DNA from: Osmia lignaria lignaria
Taxonomy: Eukaryota; Arthropoda; Insecta; Hymenoptera; Megachilidae
Assembly (NCBI RefSeq): GCF_051020975.1
Contig: NW_027478162.1
Location: 21,700,001 to 21,764,000 of the forward strand
Direction: 5' to 3'
DNA: 64,000 bases
Shown here: in pieces, positions 23,619 to 35,849 of the stretch
How positions within the stretch are numbered: the stretch's first letter is position 1
Layout: each line of letters begins with the position of its first letter
Program-made: the position numbers and the translations under genes
Notes under the pieces: generated by a model
Told to the model about the DNA's origin: nothing
The model's input: the letters and a program-made list of their open reading frames with translations, nothing else
Database searches by the model: none

Positions 23619-24905
23619 CCATAGCTCTCTTCGTTTCCGAGATATTTGCAGATTTATCTCAAGGGAAGGGGCCTGACGGACACATTTCGAGATATTTCTT
23701 CTTCTTGTTGTTCTTCTTCTGCACAGCTAAGCTGGAAGTGGCATTTGCAGCTCGCAATAGTGCAGAGTTATCTCAAAGAAAGGGGCCACGGTGTTTCTGT
23801 ATCTCTATTATGTTGGTGCGGCTTCGGAACTTTTAAATATCTTGATATATCTCGAGAACTACGCATCTGATCAAAAAATATCATAGAACATAAAAAGTAG
23901 GAAACTTAATTCTCTACAAAAAAGTCTGGTAAGATTTTGCCATAGCTCGCTTCGTTTCCGAGATATTTGCAGATTTATCTCAAGGGAAGGGGCCTAACGG
24001 ACATATTTCGAGATATTTCTTCTTCTTGTTGTTCTTCTTCTGCACAGCTAAACTGGAAGTGGCATTTCCAGCTCGCAATAGTGCAGAGTTATCTCAAAGA
24101 GAGGGGCCACGGTGTTTCTGTATCTCTATTATGTTGGTGCGGCTTCTTAACTTTTAAATATCTTGATATATCTCGAGAACTACGCATCTGATCAAAAAAT
24201 ATCATAGAACATAAAAAGTAGGAAACTCAATTCTCTACAAAAAAGGTCTCTTAACATTTTGCAATAGCTCGCTTCGTTTCCGAGATATTTGCAGATTTAT
24301 CTCAAGGGAAGGGGCCTGACGGACATATTTCGAGATATTTCTTCTTCTTGTTGTTCTTCTTCTGCACAGCTAAGCTGGAAGTGGCATTTGCAGCTCGCAA
24401 TTGTGCAGAGTTATCTCAAAGAGAGGGGCCACGGTGTTTCTGTATCTCTATTATGTTGGTGCGGCTTCGGAACTTTTAAATATCTTGATATATCTCGAGA
24501 ACTACGCATCTGATCAAAAAATATCATAGAACATAAAAAGTAGGAAACTTAATTCGCTACAAAAAAGGTCTCCTAACATTTTGCCATAGCTCGCTTCGTT
24601 TCCGAGATATTTGCAGATTTATCTCAAGGGAAGGGGCCTAACGGACATATTTCGTGATATTTCTTCTTCTTGTTGTTCTTCTTCTGCACAGCTAAACTGG
24701 AAGTGGCATTTCCAGGTCGCAATAGTACAGAGTTATCTAAAAGAAAGGGGCCACGGTGTTTCTGTATCTCTATTATGTTGGTGCGGCTTCGGAACTTTTA
24801 AGTATCTCGATATATCTCGAAAACTACGCTTCTGATCAAAAAATATCATAGAACATAAAAAGTAGGAAACATAATTCCATACAAAAAAGGTCTCTTGACA
24901 TTTTG
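23619..24905. repeat. Four-monomer block, copy 1 (m74-m77)
   Basis: m74 has GGACACATTTCG and a 321-bp length with the odd tail AAAAAAGTCTGGTAAGATTT. m75 has GGCTTCTTAAC, m76 has GCAATTGTGC, and m77 has TTTCGTGATAT, CCAGGTCGC and GTTATCTAAAAG. All of these return in the same order at 28768-30054, offset 5,149 bp (16 monomers minus three bases). Confidence 0.93.
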
Positions 24906-25226
24906 CCATAGCTCTCTTCGTTTCCGAGATATTTGCAGATTTATCTCAAGGGAAGGGGCCTGACGGACACATTTCGAGATATTTCTTCTTCTTGTTGTTC
25001 TTCTTCTGCACGCTAAGCTGGAAGTGGCATTTGCAGCTCGCAATAGTGCAGAGTTATCTCAAAGAAAGTGGCCACGGTGTTTCTGTATCTCTATTATGTT
25101 GGTGCGGCTTCGGAACTTTTAAATATCTTGATATATCTCGAGAACTACGCATCTGATCAAAAAATATCATAGAACATAAAAAGTAGGAAACATAATTCCA
25201 TACAAAAAAGGTCTCTTAACATTTTG
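24906..25226. repeat. 321-bp monomer m78 with a one-base deletion near 25012
   Basis: CTGCACGCTAAGC replaces CTGCACAGCTAAGC. The deletion breaks the usual open frame and opens a longer antisense frame (24846-25043), which is incidental. The same deletion, with CTCTTGACATT, CATAGCTCTCTTCG and GGACACATTT, is in m86 at 27481-27801. The monomer is missing from the otherwise matching second block, where m93 is followed directly by m94. Confidence 0.92.
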
Positions 25227-25870
25227 CCATAGCTCGCTTCGTTTCCGAGATATTTGCAGATTTATCTCAAGGGACGTGGCCTGACGGACATATTTCGAGA
25301 TATTTCTTCTTCTTGTTGTTCTTCTTCTGCACAGCTAAGCTGGAAGTGGCATTTGCGGCTCGCACTAGTGCAGAGTTATCTCAAAGAAAGGGGCCACGGT
25401 GTTTCTGTATCTCTATTATGTTGGTGCGGCTTCGGAACTTTTAAATATCTTGATATATCTCGAGAACTACGCATCTGATCCAAAAATATCATAGAACATA
25501 AATAGCAGGAAACTTAATTCTCTACAAAAAAGGTCTCTCAACATTTTGCCATAGCTCGCTTCGTTTCCGAGATATTTGCAGATTTATCTCAAGGGAAGGG
25601 GCCTAACGGACATATTTCGAGATATTTCTTCTTCTTGTTGTTCTTCTTCTGCACAGCTAAACTGGAAGTGGCATTTCCAGCTCGCAATAGTGCAGAGTTA
25701 TCTCAAAGAGAGGGGCCACGGTGTTTCTGTATCTCTATTATGTTGGTGCGGCTTCGGAACTTTTAAATATCTTGATATATCTCGAGAGCTACGCGTCTGA
25801 TCAAAAAATATCATAGAACATAAAAAGTAGGAAACATAATTCTCTACAAAAAAGGTCTCTTAACATTTTG
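25227..25870. repeat. Two-monomer block, copy 1 (m79-m80)
   Basis: m79 has AAGGGACGTGGCC, CTGATCCAAAA and ATAAATAGCAGG, matched by m94 (which has ATAAATAGTAGG) at an offset of 4,828 bp. m80 has CTAAACTGG with TTTCCAGCTC and ends GAGAGCTACGCGTC, while its partner m95 switches to AAGTATCTCG and CGAAAAC. Confidence 0.88.
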
Positions 25871-26836
25871 CCATAGCTCGCTTCGTTTCCGAGATATTTG
25901 CAGATTTATCTCAAGGGAAGTGGCCTGACGGACATATTTCGAGATATTTCTTCTTCTTGTTGTTCTTCTTCTGCACAGCTAAGCTGGAAGTGGCATTTGC
26001 GGCTCGCACTAGTGCAGAGTTATCTCAAAGAAAGGGGCCACGGTGTTTCTGTATCTCTATTATGTTGGTGCGGCTTCGGAACTTTTAAATATCTTGATAT
26101 ATCTCGAGAACTACGCATCTGATCAGAAAATATCATAGAAGATAAAAAGTAGGAAACTTAATTCTCTACAAAAAACGTCTCTCAACATTTTGCCATAGCT
26201 CGCTTCGTTTCCGAGATATTTGCAGATTTATCTCAAGGTAAGGGGCCTAACGGACATATTTCGAGATACTTCTTCTTCTTGTTGTTCTTCTTCTGCACAG
26301 CTAAGCTGGAAGTGGCATTTGCAGCTCGCAATAGTGCAGAGTTATCTCAAAGAAAGGAGCCACGGTGTTTCTGTATCTCTATTATGTTGGTGCGGCTTCG
26401 GAACTTTTAAGTATCTCGATATATCTCGAAAACTACGCTTCTGATCAAAAAATATCATAGAACATAAAAAGTAGGAAACTTAATTCTCTACAAAAAACGT
26501 CTCTCAACATTTTGCCATAGCTCGCTTCGTTTCCGAGATATTTGCAGATTTATCTCAAGGTAAGGGGCCTAACGGACATATTTCGAGATACTTCTTCTTC
26601 TTGTTGTTCTTCTTCTGCACAGTTAAGCTGGAAGTGGCATTTGCAGCTCGCAATAGTGCAGAGTTATCTCAAAGAAAGGGGCCACGGTGTTTCTGTATCT
26701 CTATTATGTTGGTGCGGCTTCGGAACTTTTAAGTATCTCGATATATCTCGAAAACTACGCTTCTGATCAAAAAATATCATAGAACATAAAAAGTAGGAAA
26801 CTTAATTCTCTACAAAAAAGATCTCTTAACATTTTG
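25871..26836. repeat. Monomers m81-m83
   Basis: m81 has GGGAAGTGGCC and the GATCAGAAAA...AAGATAAAAAG tail. m82 and m83 are tandem near-duplicates, both with CAAGGTAAGG, GAGATACTTC and AAGTATCTCG. m82 has the private AAAGGAGCC and m83 the private CACAGTTAAGC. m83 ends AAAAAAGATCTC, which begins a run of tails with this BglII site. Confidence 0.86.
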
Positions 26837-27158
26837 CCATAGCTCGCTTCGTTTCCGAGATATTTGCAGATTTATCTCAAGGGAAGGGGCCTGACGGACA
26901 TATTTCGAGATATTTCTTCTTCTCGTTGTTCTTCTTCTGCACAGCTAAGCTGTAAGTGGCATTTGCGGCTCGCGCTAGTGCAGAGTTATCTCAAAGAAAG
27001 GGGCCACGGTGTTTCTGTATCTCTATTATGTTGGTGCGGCTTCGGAACTTTTAAATATCTTGATATATCTCGAGAACTACGCATCTGATCAAAAAATATC
27101 ATAGAACATAAAAAGTAGGAAACTTAATTCTCTACAAAAAAGATCTCTTAACATTTTG
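26837..27158. repeat. Monomer m84, first of the CTGTAAGTGG type
   Basis: m84 has CTTCTCGTTG, AGCTGTAAGTGG and GCTCGCGCTAG. These three alleles travel together and recur in m96, m97, m98, m99 and m101, so m84 belongs to the haplotype amplified at 30699-32630. Confidence 0.88.
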
Positions 27159-27801
27159 CCATAGCTCGCTTCGTTTCCGAGATATTTGCAGATTTATCTC
27201 AAGGGAAGGGGCCTGACGGACATATTTCGTGATATTTCTTCTTCTTGTTGTTCTTCTTCTGCACAGCTAAACTGGAAGTGGCATTTCCAGGTCGCAATAG
27301 TACAGAGTTATCTAAAAGAAAGGAGGCACGGTGTTTCTGTATCTCTATTATGTTGGTGCGGCTTCGGAACTTTTAAATATCTTGATATATCTCGAGAACT
27401 ACGCGTCTGATCAAAAAATATCATAGAACATAAAAAGTAGGAAACATAATTCCATACAAAAAAGGTCTCTTGACATTTTGCCATAGCTCTCTTCGTTTCC
27501 GAGATATTTGCAGATTTATCTCAAGGGAAGGGGCCTGACGGACACATTTCGAGATATTTCTTCTTCTTGTTGTTCTTCTTCTGCACGCTAAGCTGGAAGT
27601 GGCATTTGCAGCTCGCAATAGTGCAGAGTTATTTCAAAGAGAGGGGCCACGGTGTTTCTGTATCTCTATTATGTTGGTGCGGCTTCGGAACTTTTAAATA
27701 TCTTGATATATCTCGAGAGCTACGCGTCTGATCAAAAAATATCATAGAACATAAAAAGTAGGAAACATAATTCTCTACAAAAAAGGTCTCTTAACATTTT
27801 G
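27159..27801. repeat. Two-monomer block, second copy of m77-m78 (m85-m86)
   Basis: m85 carries TTTCGTGATAT, CCAGGTCGC and GTTATCTAAAAG like m77, plus the private AAAGGAGGCACGG. m86 carries the one-base deletion CTGCACGCTAAGC of m78, then GAGTTATTTC, and switches to the CTCGAGAGCTACGCGTC tail. Offset from m77-m78 is 2,575 bp. Confidence 0.9.
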
Positions 27802-28767
27802 CCATAGCTCGCTTCGTTTCCGAGATATTTGCAGATTTACCTCAAGGGAAATGGCCTGACGGACATATTTCGAGATATTTCTTCTTCTTGTTGTTCTTCT
27901 TCTGCACAGCTAAGCTGGAAGTGGCATTTGCGGCTCGCACTAGTGCAGAGTTATCTCAAAGAAAGGGGCCACGGTGTTTCTGTATCTCTATTATGTTGGT
28001 GCGGCTTCGGAACTTTTAAATATCTTGATATATCTCGAGAACTACGCATCTGATCAGAAAATATCATACAAGATAAAAAGTAGGAAACTTAATTCTCTAC
28101 AAAAAACGTCTCTTAACATTTTGCCATAGCTCGCTTCGTTTCCGAGATATTTGCAGATTTATCTCAAGGTAAGGGGCCTGACGGACATATTTCGAGATAT
28201 TTCTTCTTCTTGTTGTTCTTCTTCTGCACAGCTAAGCTGGAAGTGGCATTTACAGCTCGCAATAGTGCATAGTTATCTGAAAGAAAGGGGCCACGGTGTT
28301 TCTGTATCTCTATTATGTTGGTGCGGCTTCGGAACTTTTAAATATCTTGATATATCTCGAGAACTACGCATCTGATCAAAAAATATCATAGAACATAAAA
28401 AGTAGGAAACTCAATTCTCTACAAAAAAGGTCTCTTAACATTTTGCAATAGCTCGCTTCGTTTCCGAGATATTTGCAGATTTATCTCAAGGGAAGGGGCC
28501 TGACGGACATATTTCGAGATATTTCTTCTTCTTGTTGTTCTTCTTCTGCACAGCTAAGCTGGAAGTGGCATTTGCGGCTCGCACTAGTGCAGAGTTATCT
28601 CAAAGAAAGGGGCCACGGTGTTTCTGTATCTCTATTATGTTGGTGCTGCTTCGGAACTTTTAAATATCTTGATATATCTCGAGAACTACGCATCTGATCA
28701 AAAAATATCATAGAACATAAAAAGTAGGAAACTTAATTCTCTACAAAAAAGGTCTCTTAACATTTTA
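27802..28767. repeat. Monomers m87-m89
   Basis: m87 shares TTTACCTCAAGGGAAATGG with m73 and has ATATCATACAAG. m88 has CAAGGTAAGG and GTGCATAGTTATCTGAAAG, otherwise seen only in m174 and m183 some 28-30 kb away. m89 has TTTTGCAATAG at its left junction and GGTGCTGCTTC, like m175 and m184. m88-m89 are thus a distant copy of m174-m175. Confidence 0.88.
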
Positions 28768-30054
28768 CCATAGCTCTCTTCGTTTCCGAGATATTTGCAG
28801 ATTTATCTCAAGGGAAGGGGCCTGACGGACACATTTCGAGATATTTCTTCTTCTTGTTGTTCTTCTTCTGCACAGCTAAGCTGGAAGTGGCATTTGCAGC
28901 TCGCAATAGTGCAGAGTTATCTCAAAGAAAGGGGCCACGGTGTTTCTGTATCTCTATTATGTTGGTGCGGCTTCGGAACTTTTAAATATCTTGATATATC
29001 TCGAGAACTACGCATCTGATCAAAAAATATCATAGAACATAAAAAGTAGGAAACTTAATTCTCTACAAAAAAGTCTGGTAAGATTTTGCCATAGCTCGCT
29101 TCGTTTCCGAGATATTTGCAGATTTATCTCAAGGGAAGGGGCCTAACGGACATATTTCGAGATATTTCTTCTTCTTGTTGTTCTTCTTCTGCACAGCTAA
29201 ACTGGAAGTGGCATTTCCAGCTCGCAATAGTGCAGAGTTATCTCAAAGAGAGGGGCCACGGTGTTTCTGTATCTCTATTATGTTGGTGCGGCTTCTTAAC
29301 TTTTAAATATCTTGATATATCTCGAGAACTACGCATCTGATCAAAAAATATCATAGAACATAAAAAGTAGGAAACTCAATTCTCTACAAAAAAGGTCTCT
29401 TAACATTTTGCAATAGCTCGCTTCGTTTCCGAGATATTTGCAGATTTATCTCAAGGGAAGGGGCCTGACGGACATATTTCGAGATATTTCTTCTTCTTGT
29501 TGTTCTTCTTCTGCACAGCTAAGCTGGAAGTGGCATTTGCAGCTCGCAATTGTGCAGAGTTATCTCAAAGAGAGGGGCCACGGTGTTTCTGTATCTCTAT
29601 TATGTTGGTGCGGCTTCGGAACTTTTAAATATCTTGATATATCTCGAGAACTACGCATCTGATCAAAAAATATCATAGAACATAAAAAGTAGGAAACTTA
29701 ATTCGCTACAAAAAAGGTCTCCTAACATTTTGCCATAGCTCGCTTCGTTTCCGAGATATTTGCAGATTTATCTCAAGGGAAGGGGCCTAACGGACATATT
29801 TCGTGATATTTCTTCTTCTTGTTGTTCTTCTTCTGCACAGCTAAACTGGAAGTGGCATTTCCAGGTCGCAATAGTACAGAGTTATCTAAAAGAAAGGGGC
29901 CACGGTGTTTCTGTATCTCTATTATGTTGGTGCGGCTTCGGAACTTTTAAGTATCTCGATATATCTCGAAAACTACGCTTCTGATCAAAAAATATCATAG
30001 AACATAAAAAGTAGGAAACATAATTCCATACAAAAAAGGTCTCTTAACATTTTG
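28768..30054. repeat. Four-monomer block, copy 2 (m90-m93)
   Basis: It matches m74-m77 marker for marker: the 321-bp m90 with the AAAAAAGTCTGGTAAGATTT tail, GGCTTCTTAAC in m91, GCAATTGTGC in m92, and TTTCGTGATAT with CCAGGTCGC in m93. The translated frames of all four are identical to copy 1. Confidence 0.93.
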
Positions 30055-30698
30055 CCATAGCTCGCTTCGTTTCCGAGATATTTGCAGATTTATCTCAAGG
30101 GACGTGGCCTGACGGACATATTTCGAGATATTTCTTCTTCTTGTTGTTCTTCTTCTGCACAGCTAAGCTGGAAGTGGCATTTGCGGCTCGCACTAGTGCA
30201 GAGTTATCTCAAAGAAAGGGGCCACGGTGTTTCTGTATCTCTATTATGTTGGTGCGGCTTCGGAACTTTTAAATATCTTGATATATCTCGAGAACTACGC
30301 ATCTGATCCAAAAATATCATAGAACATAAATAGTAGGAAACTTAATTCTCTACAAAAAAGGTCTCTCAACATTTTGCCATAGCTCGCTTCGTTTCCGAGA
30401 TATTTGCAGATTTATCTCAAGGGAAGGGGCCTAACGGACATATTTCGAGATATTTCTTCTTCTTGTTGTTCTTCTTCTGCACAGCTAAACTGGAAGTGGC
30501 ATTTCCAGCTCGCAATAGTGCAGAGTTATCTCAAAGAGAGGGGCCACGGTGTTTCTGTATCTCTATTATGTTGGTGCGGCTTCGGAACTTTTAAGTATCT
30601 CGATATATCTCGAAAACTACGCTTCTGATCAAAAAATATCATAGAACATAAAAAGTAGGAAACTTAATTCTCTACAAAAAAGATCTCTTAACATTTTG
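30055..30698. repeat. Two-monomer block, copy 2 (m94-m95)
   Basis: m94 repeats m79 (AAGGGACGTGGCC, CTGATCCAAAA). m95 starts like m80 and changes to the AAGTATCTCG, CGAAAACTACGCTTC half in its last third. It ends AAAAAAGATCTC and leads into the CTGTAAGTGG burst. Confidence 0.87.
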
Positions 30699-32630
30699 CC
30701 ATAGCTCGCTTTGTTTCCGAGATATTTGCAGATTTATCTCAAGGGAAGGGGCCTGACGGACATATTTCGAGATATTTCTTCTTCTCGTTGTTCTTCTTCT
30801 GCACAGCTAAGCTGTAAGTGGCATTTGCGGCTCGCGCTAGTGCAGAGTTATCTCAAAGAAAGGGGCCACGGTGTTTCTGTATCTCTATTATGTTGGTGCG
30901 GCTTCGGAACTTTTAAATATCTTGATATATCTCGAGAACTACGCATCTGATCAAAAAATATCATAGAACATAAAAAGTAGGAAACTTAATTCTCTACAAA
31001 AAAGATCTCTTAACATTTTGCCATAGCTCGCTTCGTTTCCGAGATATTTGCAGATTTATCTCAAGGGAAGGGGCCTGACGGACATATTTCGAGATATTTC
31101 TTCTTCTCGTTGTTCTTCTTCTGCACAGCTAAGCTGTAAGTGGCATTTGCGGCTCGCGCTAGTGCAGAGTTATCTCAAAGAAAGGGGCCACGGTGTTTCT
31201 GTATCTCTATTATGTTGGTGCGGCTTCGGAACCTTTAAATATCTTGATATATCTCGAGAACTACGCATCTGATCAAAAAATATCATAGAACATAAAAAGT
31301 AGTAAACTTAATTCTCTACAAAAAAGGTCTCTTAACATTTTGCCATAGCTCGCTTCGTTTCCGAGATATTTGCAGATTTATCTCAAGGGAAGGGGCCTGA
31401 CGGACATATTTCGAGATATTTCTTCTTCTCGTTGTTCTTCTTCTGCACAGCTAAGCTGTAAGTGGCATTTGCGGCTCGCGCTCGTGCAGAGTTATCTCAA
31501 AGAAAGGGGCCACGGTGTTTCTGTATCTCTATTATGTTGGTCCGGCCTCGGAACTTTTAAATATCTTGATATATCTCGAGAACTACGCATCTGATCAAAA
31601 AATATCATAGAACATAAAAAGTAGGAAGCTTAATTCTCTACAAAAAAGATCTCTTAACATTTTGCCATAGCTCGCTTCGTTTCCGAGATATTTGCAGATT
31701 TATCTCAAGGGAAGGGGCCTGACGGACATATTTCGAGATATTTCTTCTTCTCGTTGTTCTTCTTCTGCACAGCTAAGCTGTAAGTGGCATTTGCGGCTCG
31801 CGCTAGTGCAGAGTTATCTCAAAGAAAGGGGCCACGGTGTTTCTGTATCTCTATTATGTTGGTGCGGCTTCGGAACTTTTAAATATCTTGATATATCTCG
31901 AGAACTACGCATCTGATCAAAAAATATCATAGAACATAAAAAGTAGGAAGCTTAATTCTCTACAAAAAAGATCTCTCAACATTTTGCCATAGCTCGCTTC
32001 GTTTCCGAGATATTTGCAGATTTATCTCAAGGGAAGGGGCCTGACGGACATATTTCGAGATACTTCTTCTTCTTGTTGTTCTTCTTCTGCACAGCTAAGC
32101 TGGAAGTGGCATTTGCAGCTCGCAATAGTGCAGAGTTATCTCAAAGAAAGGGGCCACGGTGTTTCTGTATCTCTATTATGTTGGTGCGGCTTCGGAACTT
32201 TTAAATATCTTGATATATCTCGAGAACTACGCGTCTGATCAAAAAATATCATAGAACATAAAAAGTAGGAAACATAATTCTCTACAAAAAAGATCTCTTA
32301 ACATTTTGCCATAGCTCGCTTCGTTTCCGAGATATTTGCAGATTTATCTCAAGGGAAGGGGCCTGACGGACATATTTCGAGATATTTCTTCTTCTCGTTG
32401 TTCTTCTTCTGCACAGCTAAGCTGTAAGTGGCATTTGCGGCTCGCGCTAGTGCAGAGTTATCTCAAAGAAAGGGGCCACGGTGTTTCTGTATCTCTATTA
32501 TGTTGGTGCGGCTTCGGAACTTTTAAATATCTTGATATATCTCGAGAACTACGCATCTGATCAAAAAATATCATAGAACATAAAAAGTAGGAAGCTTAAT
32601 TCTCTACAAAAAAGATCTCTTAACATTTTG
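30699..32630. repeat. Burst of the CTGTAAGTGG monomer type (m96-m101, interrupted by m100)
   Basis: m96, m97, m98, m99 and m101 all carry CTTCTCGTTG, AGCTGTAAGTGG and GCTCGCGCTAG or GCTCGCGCTCG. m98 adds GGTCCGGCCTCGG. m100 is a different type (GAGATACTTC, GCAGCTCGCAAT). m98, m99 and m101 end GGAAGCTTAATT, a new HindIII site, and m95, m96, m98, m99 and m100 end AAAAAAGATCTC. Five closely related copies in six positions indicate recent local single-monomer amplification. Confidence 0.92.
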
Positions 32631-33274
32631 CCATAGCTCGCTTCGTTTCCGAGATATTTGCAGATTTATCTCAAGGGAAGGGGCCTGACGGACATATTTC
32701 GAGATACTTCTTCTTCTTGTTGTTCTTCTTCTGCACAGCTAAGCTGGAAGTGGCATTTGCAGCTCGCAATAGTGCAGAGTTATCCCAAAGAAATGGGCCA
32801 CGGTGTTTCTGTATCTCTATTATGTTGGTGCGGCTTCGGAACTTTTAAATATCTTAATATATCTCGAGAACTACGCATCTGATCAAAAAATATCATAGAA
32901 CATAAAAAGTAGGAAACTTAATTCTCTACAAAAAAGGTCTCTTAACATTTTGCCATAGCTCGCTTCGTTTCCGAGATATTTGCAGATTTATCTCAAGGGA
33001 AGGGGCCTGACGGACATATTTCGAGATACTTCTTCTTCTTGTTGTTCTTCTTCTGCACAGCTAAGCTGGAAGTGGCATTTGCAGCTCGCAATAGTGCAGA
33101 GATATCTCAAAGAAAGGGGCCACGGTGTTTCTCTATCTCTATTATGTTGGTGCGGCTTCGGAACTTTTAAATATCTTGATATATCTCGAGAACTACGCGT
33201 CTGATCAAAAAATATCATAGAACATAAAAAGTAGGAAACATAATTCTCTACAAAAAAGATCTCTTAACATTTTG
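32631..33274. repeat. Monomers m102-m103 of the GAGATACTTC type
   Basis: Both carry GAGATACTTC with GCAGCTCGCAAT, like m100. m102 has the private GTTATCCCAAAGAAATGGG and ATCTTAATAT. m103 has GAGATATCTC and TTTCTCTATC. An antisense open frame at 32988-33218 is a result of these changes and has no gene features. Confidence 0.85.
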
Positions 33275-34884
33275 CCATAGCTCGCTTCGTTTCCGAGATA
33301 TTTGCAGATTTATCTCAAGGGAAGGGGCCTGACGGACATATTTCGAGATATTTCTTCTTCTTGTTGTTCTTCTTCTGCACAGCTAAGCTGGAAGTGGCAT
33401 TTGCGGCTCGCACTAGTGCAGAGTTATCTCAAAGAAAGGGGCCACGGTGTTTCTGTATCTCTATTATGTTGGTGCGGCTTCGGAACTTTTAAATATCTCG
33501 ATATATCTCGAAAACTACGCTTCTGATCAAAAAATATCATAGAACATAAATTGTAGCAAACATAATTCTCTACAAAAAAGGTCTCTCAACATTTTGCCAT
33601 AGCTCGCTTCGTTTCCGAGATATTTGCAGATATATCTCAAGGGCAGGGGCCTGACGGACATATTTCGAGATATTTCTTCTTCTTGTTGTTCTTCTTCTGC
33701 ACAGCTAAACTGGAAGTGGCATTTCCAGCTCGCAATAGTGCAGAGTTATCTCAAAGAAAGGAGCCACGGTGTTTCTGTATCTCTATTATGTTGGTGCGGC
33801 TTCGGAACTTTTAAATATCTTGATATATCTCGAGAACTACGCATCTGATCAAAAAATATCATAGAACATAAAATGTAGGAAACTTAATTCTCTACAAAAA
33901 AGGTCTGTTAACATTTTGCCATAGCTCGCCTCGTTTCCGAGATATTTGCAGATTTATCTCAAGGGAAGGGGCCTAACGGACATATTTCGAGATATTTCTT
34001 CTTCTTATTGTTCTTCTTCTGCACAGCTAAGCTGGAGGTGGCATTTACAGCTCGCAATAGTGCAGAGTTATCTCAAAGAAAGGGGCCACGGTGTTTCTGT
34101 ATCTCTATTATGTTGGTGCGGCTTCGGAACTTTTAAATATCTTAATATACCTCGAGAACTACGCATCTGATCAAAAAATATCATAGAACATAAAAAGTAG
34201 GAAACATAATTCTGTACAAAAAAGGTCTCTTAACATTTTGCCATAGCTCGCTTCGTTTCCGAGATATTTGCAGATTTATCTCAAGGGAAGGGGCCTGACG
34301 GACATATTTCGAGATATTTCTTCTTCTTGTTGTTTTTCTTCTGCACAGCTAAGCTGGAAGTGGCATTTGCGGCTCGCACTAGTGCACAGTTATCTCAAAG
34401 AAAGGGGCCACGGTGTTTCTGTATCTCTATTATGTTGGTGCGGCTTCGGAACTTTTAAGTATCTCGATATATCTCGAAAACTACGCTTCTGATCAAAAAA
34501 TATCATAGAACATAAATTGTAGGAAACATAATTCTCTACAAAAAACGTCTCTTAACATTTTGCCATAGCTCGCTTCGTTTCCGAGATATTTGCAGATATA
34601 TCTCAAGGGCAGGGGCCTGACGGACATATTTCGAGATATTTCTTCTTCTTGTTGTTCTTCTTCTGCACAGCTAAACTGGAAGTGGCATTTCCAGCTCGCA
34701 ATAGTGCAGAGTTATCTCAAAGAAAGGAGCCATGTTGTTTCTGTATCTCTATTATGTTGGTGCGGCTTCGGAACTTTTAAATATCTTGATATATCTCGAG
34801 AACTACGCATCTGATCAAAAAATATCATAGAACATAAAATGTAGGAAACTTAATTCTCTACAAAAAAGGTCTGTTAACATTTTG
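33275..34884. repeat. Monomers m104-m108, including a three-monomer repeat
   Basis: m105 and m108 share AAGGGCAGGGG, CTAAACTGG and AAAGGAGCC and lie 966 bp apart, so the unit is three monomers. m106 has CTTCTTATTG, CTGGAGGTGG and CTTAATATACCTCG. m107 has TTGTTTTTCTTC and GTGCACAG. m108 adds CATGTTGTTTC. m105 and m108 end AAATGTAGG and GGTCTGTTAAC, the latter a new HpaI site. m104 is an ordinary CGAAAAC-type monomer. Confidence 0.87.
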
Positions 34885-35849
34885 CCATAGCTCGCTTCGT
34901 TTCCGAGATATTTGCAGATTTATCTCAAGGGAAGGGGCCTGACGGACATATTTCGAGATATTTCTTCTTCTTGTTGTTTTTCTTCTGCACAGCTAAGCTG
35001 GAAGTGGCATTTGCGGCTCGCACTAGTGCACAGTTATCTCAAAGAAAGGGGCCACGGTGTTTCTGTATCTCTATTATGTTGGTGCGGCTTCGGAACTTTT
35101 AAGTATCTCGATATATCTCGAAAACTACGCTTCTGATCAAATAATATCATAGAACATAAATTGTAGGAAACATAATTCTCTACAAAAAACGTCTCTAAAC
35201 ATTTTGCTATAGCTCGCTTCGTTTCCGAGATATTTGCAGATTCAGCTCAAAGGAACTGGCCTGACGGACATATTTCGAGATATTTCTTCTTCTTGTTGTT
35301 CTTCCTCTGCACAGCTAAGCTGGAAGTGGCATTTGCAGCTCGCAATAGTGCAGAGTTATCTCAAAGAAAGGGGCCACGGTGTTTCTGTATCTCTATTATG
35401 TTGGTGGGGCTTCGGAACTTTTAAATATCTTGATATACCTCGAGAACTACGCATCTGATCAAAAAATATCATAGAACATAAAAAGTAGGAAACTTAATTC
35501 TCTACAAAAAGGTCTCTTAACATTTTGCCATAGCTCGCTTCGTTTCCGAGATATTTGCATATTTATCTCAAGGGAAGGGGCCTGACGGACATATTTCGAG
35601 ATATTTCTTCTTGTTGTTGTTCTTCTCCTGTACAGCTAAGCTGGAAGTGGCATTTGCGGCTCGCACTAGTGCAGAGTTATCTCAAAGAAAGGGGCCACGG
35701 TGTTTCTGTATCTCTATTATGTTGGTGCGGCTTCGGAACTTTTAAATATCTTGATATATCTCGAGAACTACGCATCTGATCAAAAAATATCATAGAACAT
35801 AAAAAGTAGGACACTTAATTCTCTACAAAAAAGGTCGCTTAACATTTTG
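34885..35849. repeat. Three-monomer block, copy 1 (m109-m111)
   Basis: m109 has TTGTTTTTCTTC, GTGCACAG and CAAATAATATC. m110 has the TCAGCTC module, is 321 bp (CTACAAAAAGGTC, one A short) and has the private GGTGGGGCTTC. m111 has TTGCATATTT, CTTCTCCTGTAC and GTAGGACAC. The block recurs at 36494-37458, offset 1,609 bp. Confidence 0.91.

Noticed and set aside
24846..25043. Antisense frames (also 27421-27618, 32988-33218, 37432-37629)
   Set aside because: They appear where private point changes or a one-base deletion remove antisense stops. They translate the same repeat backwards.
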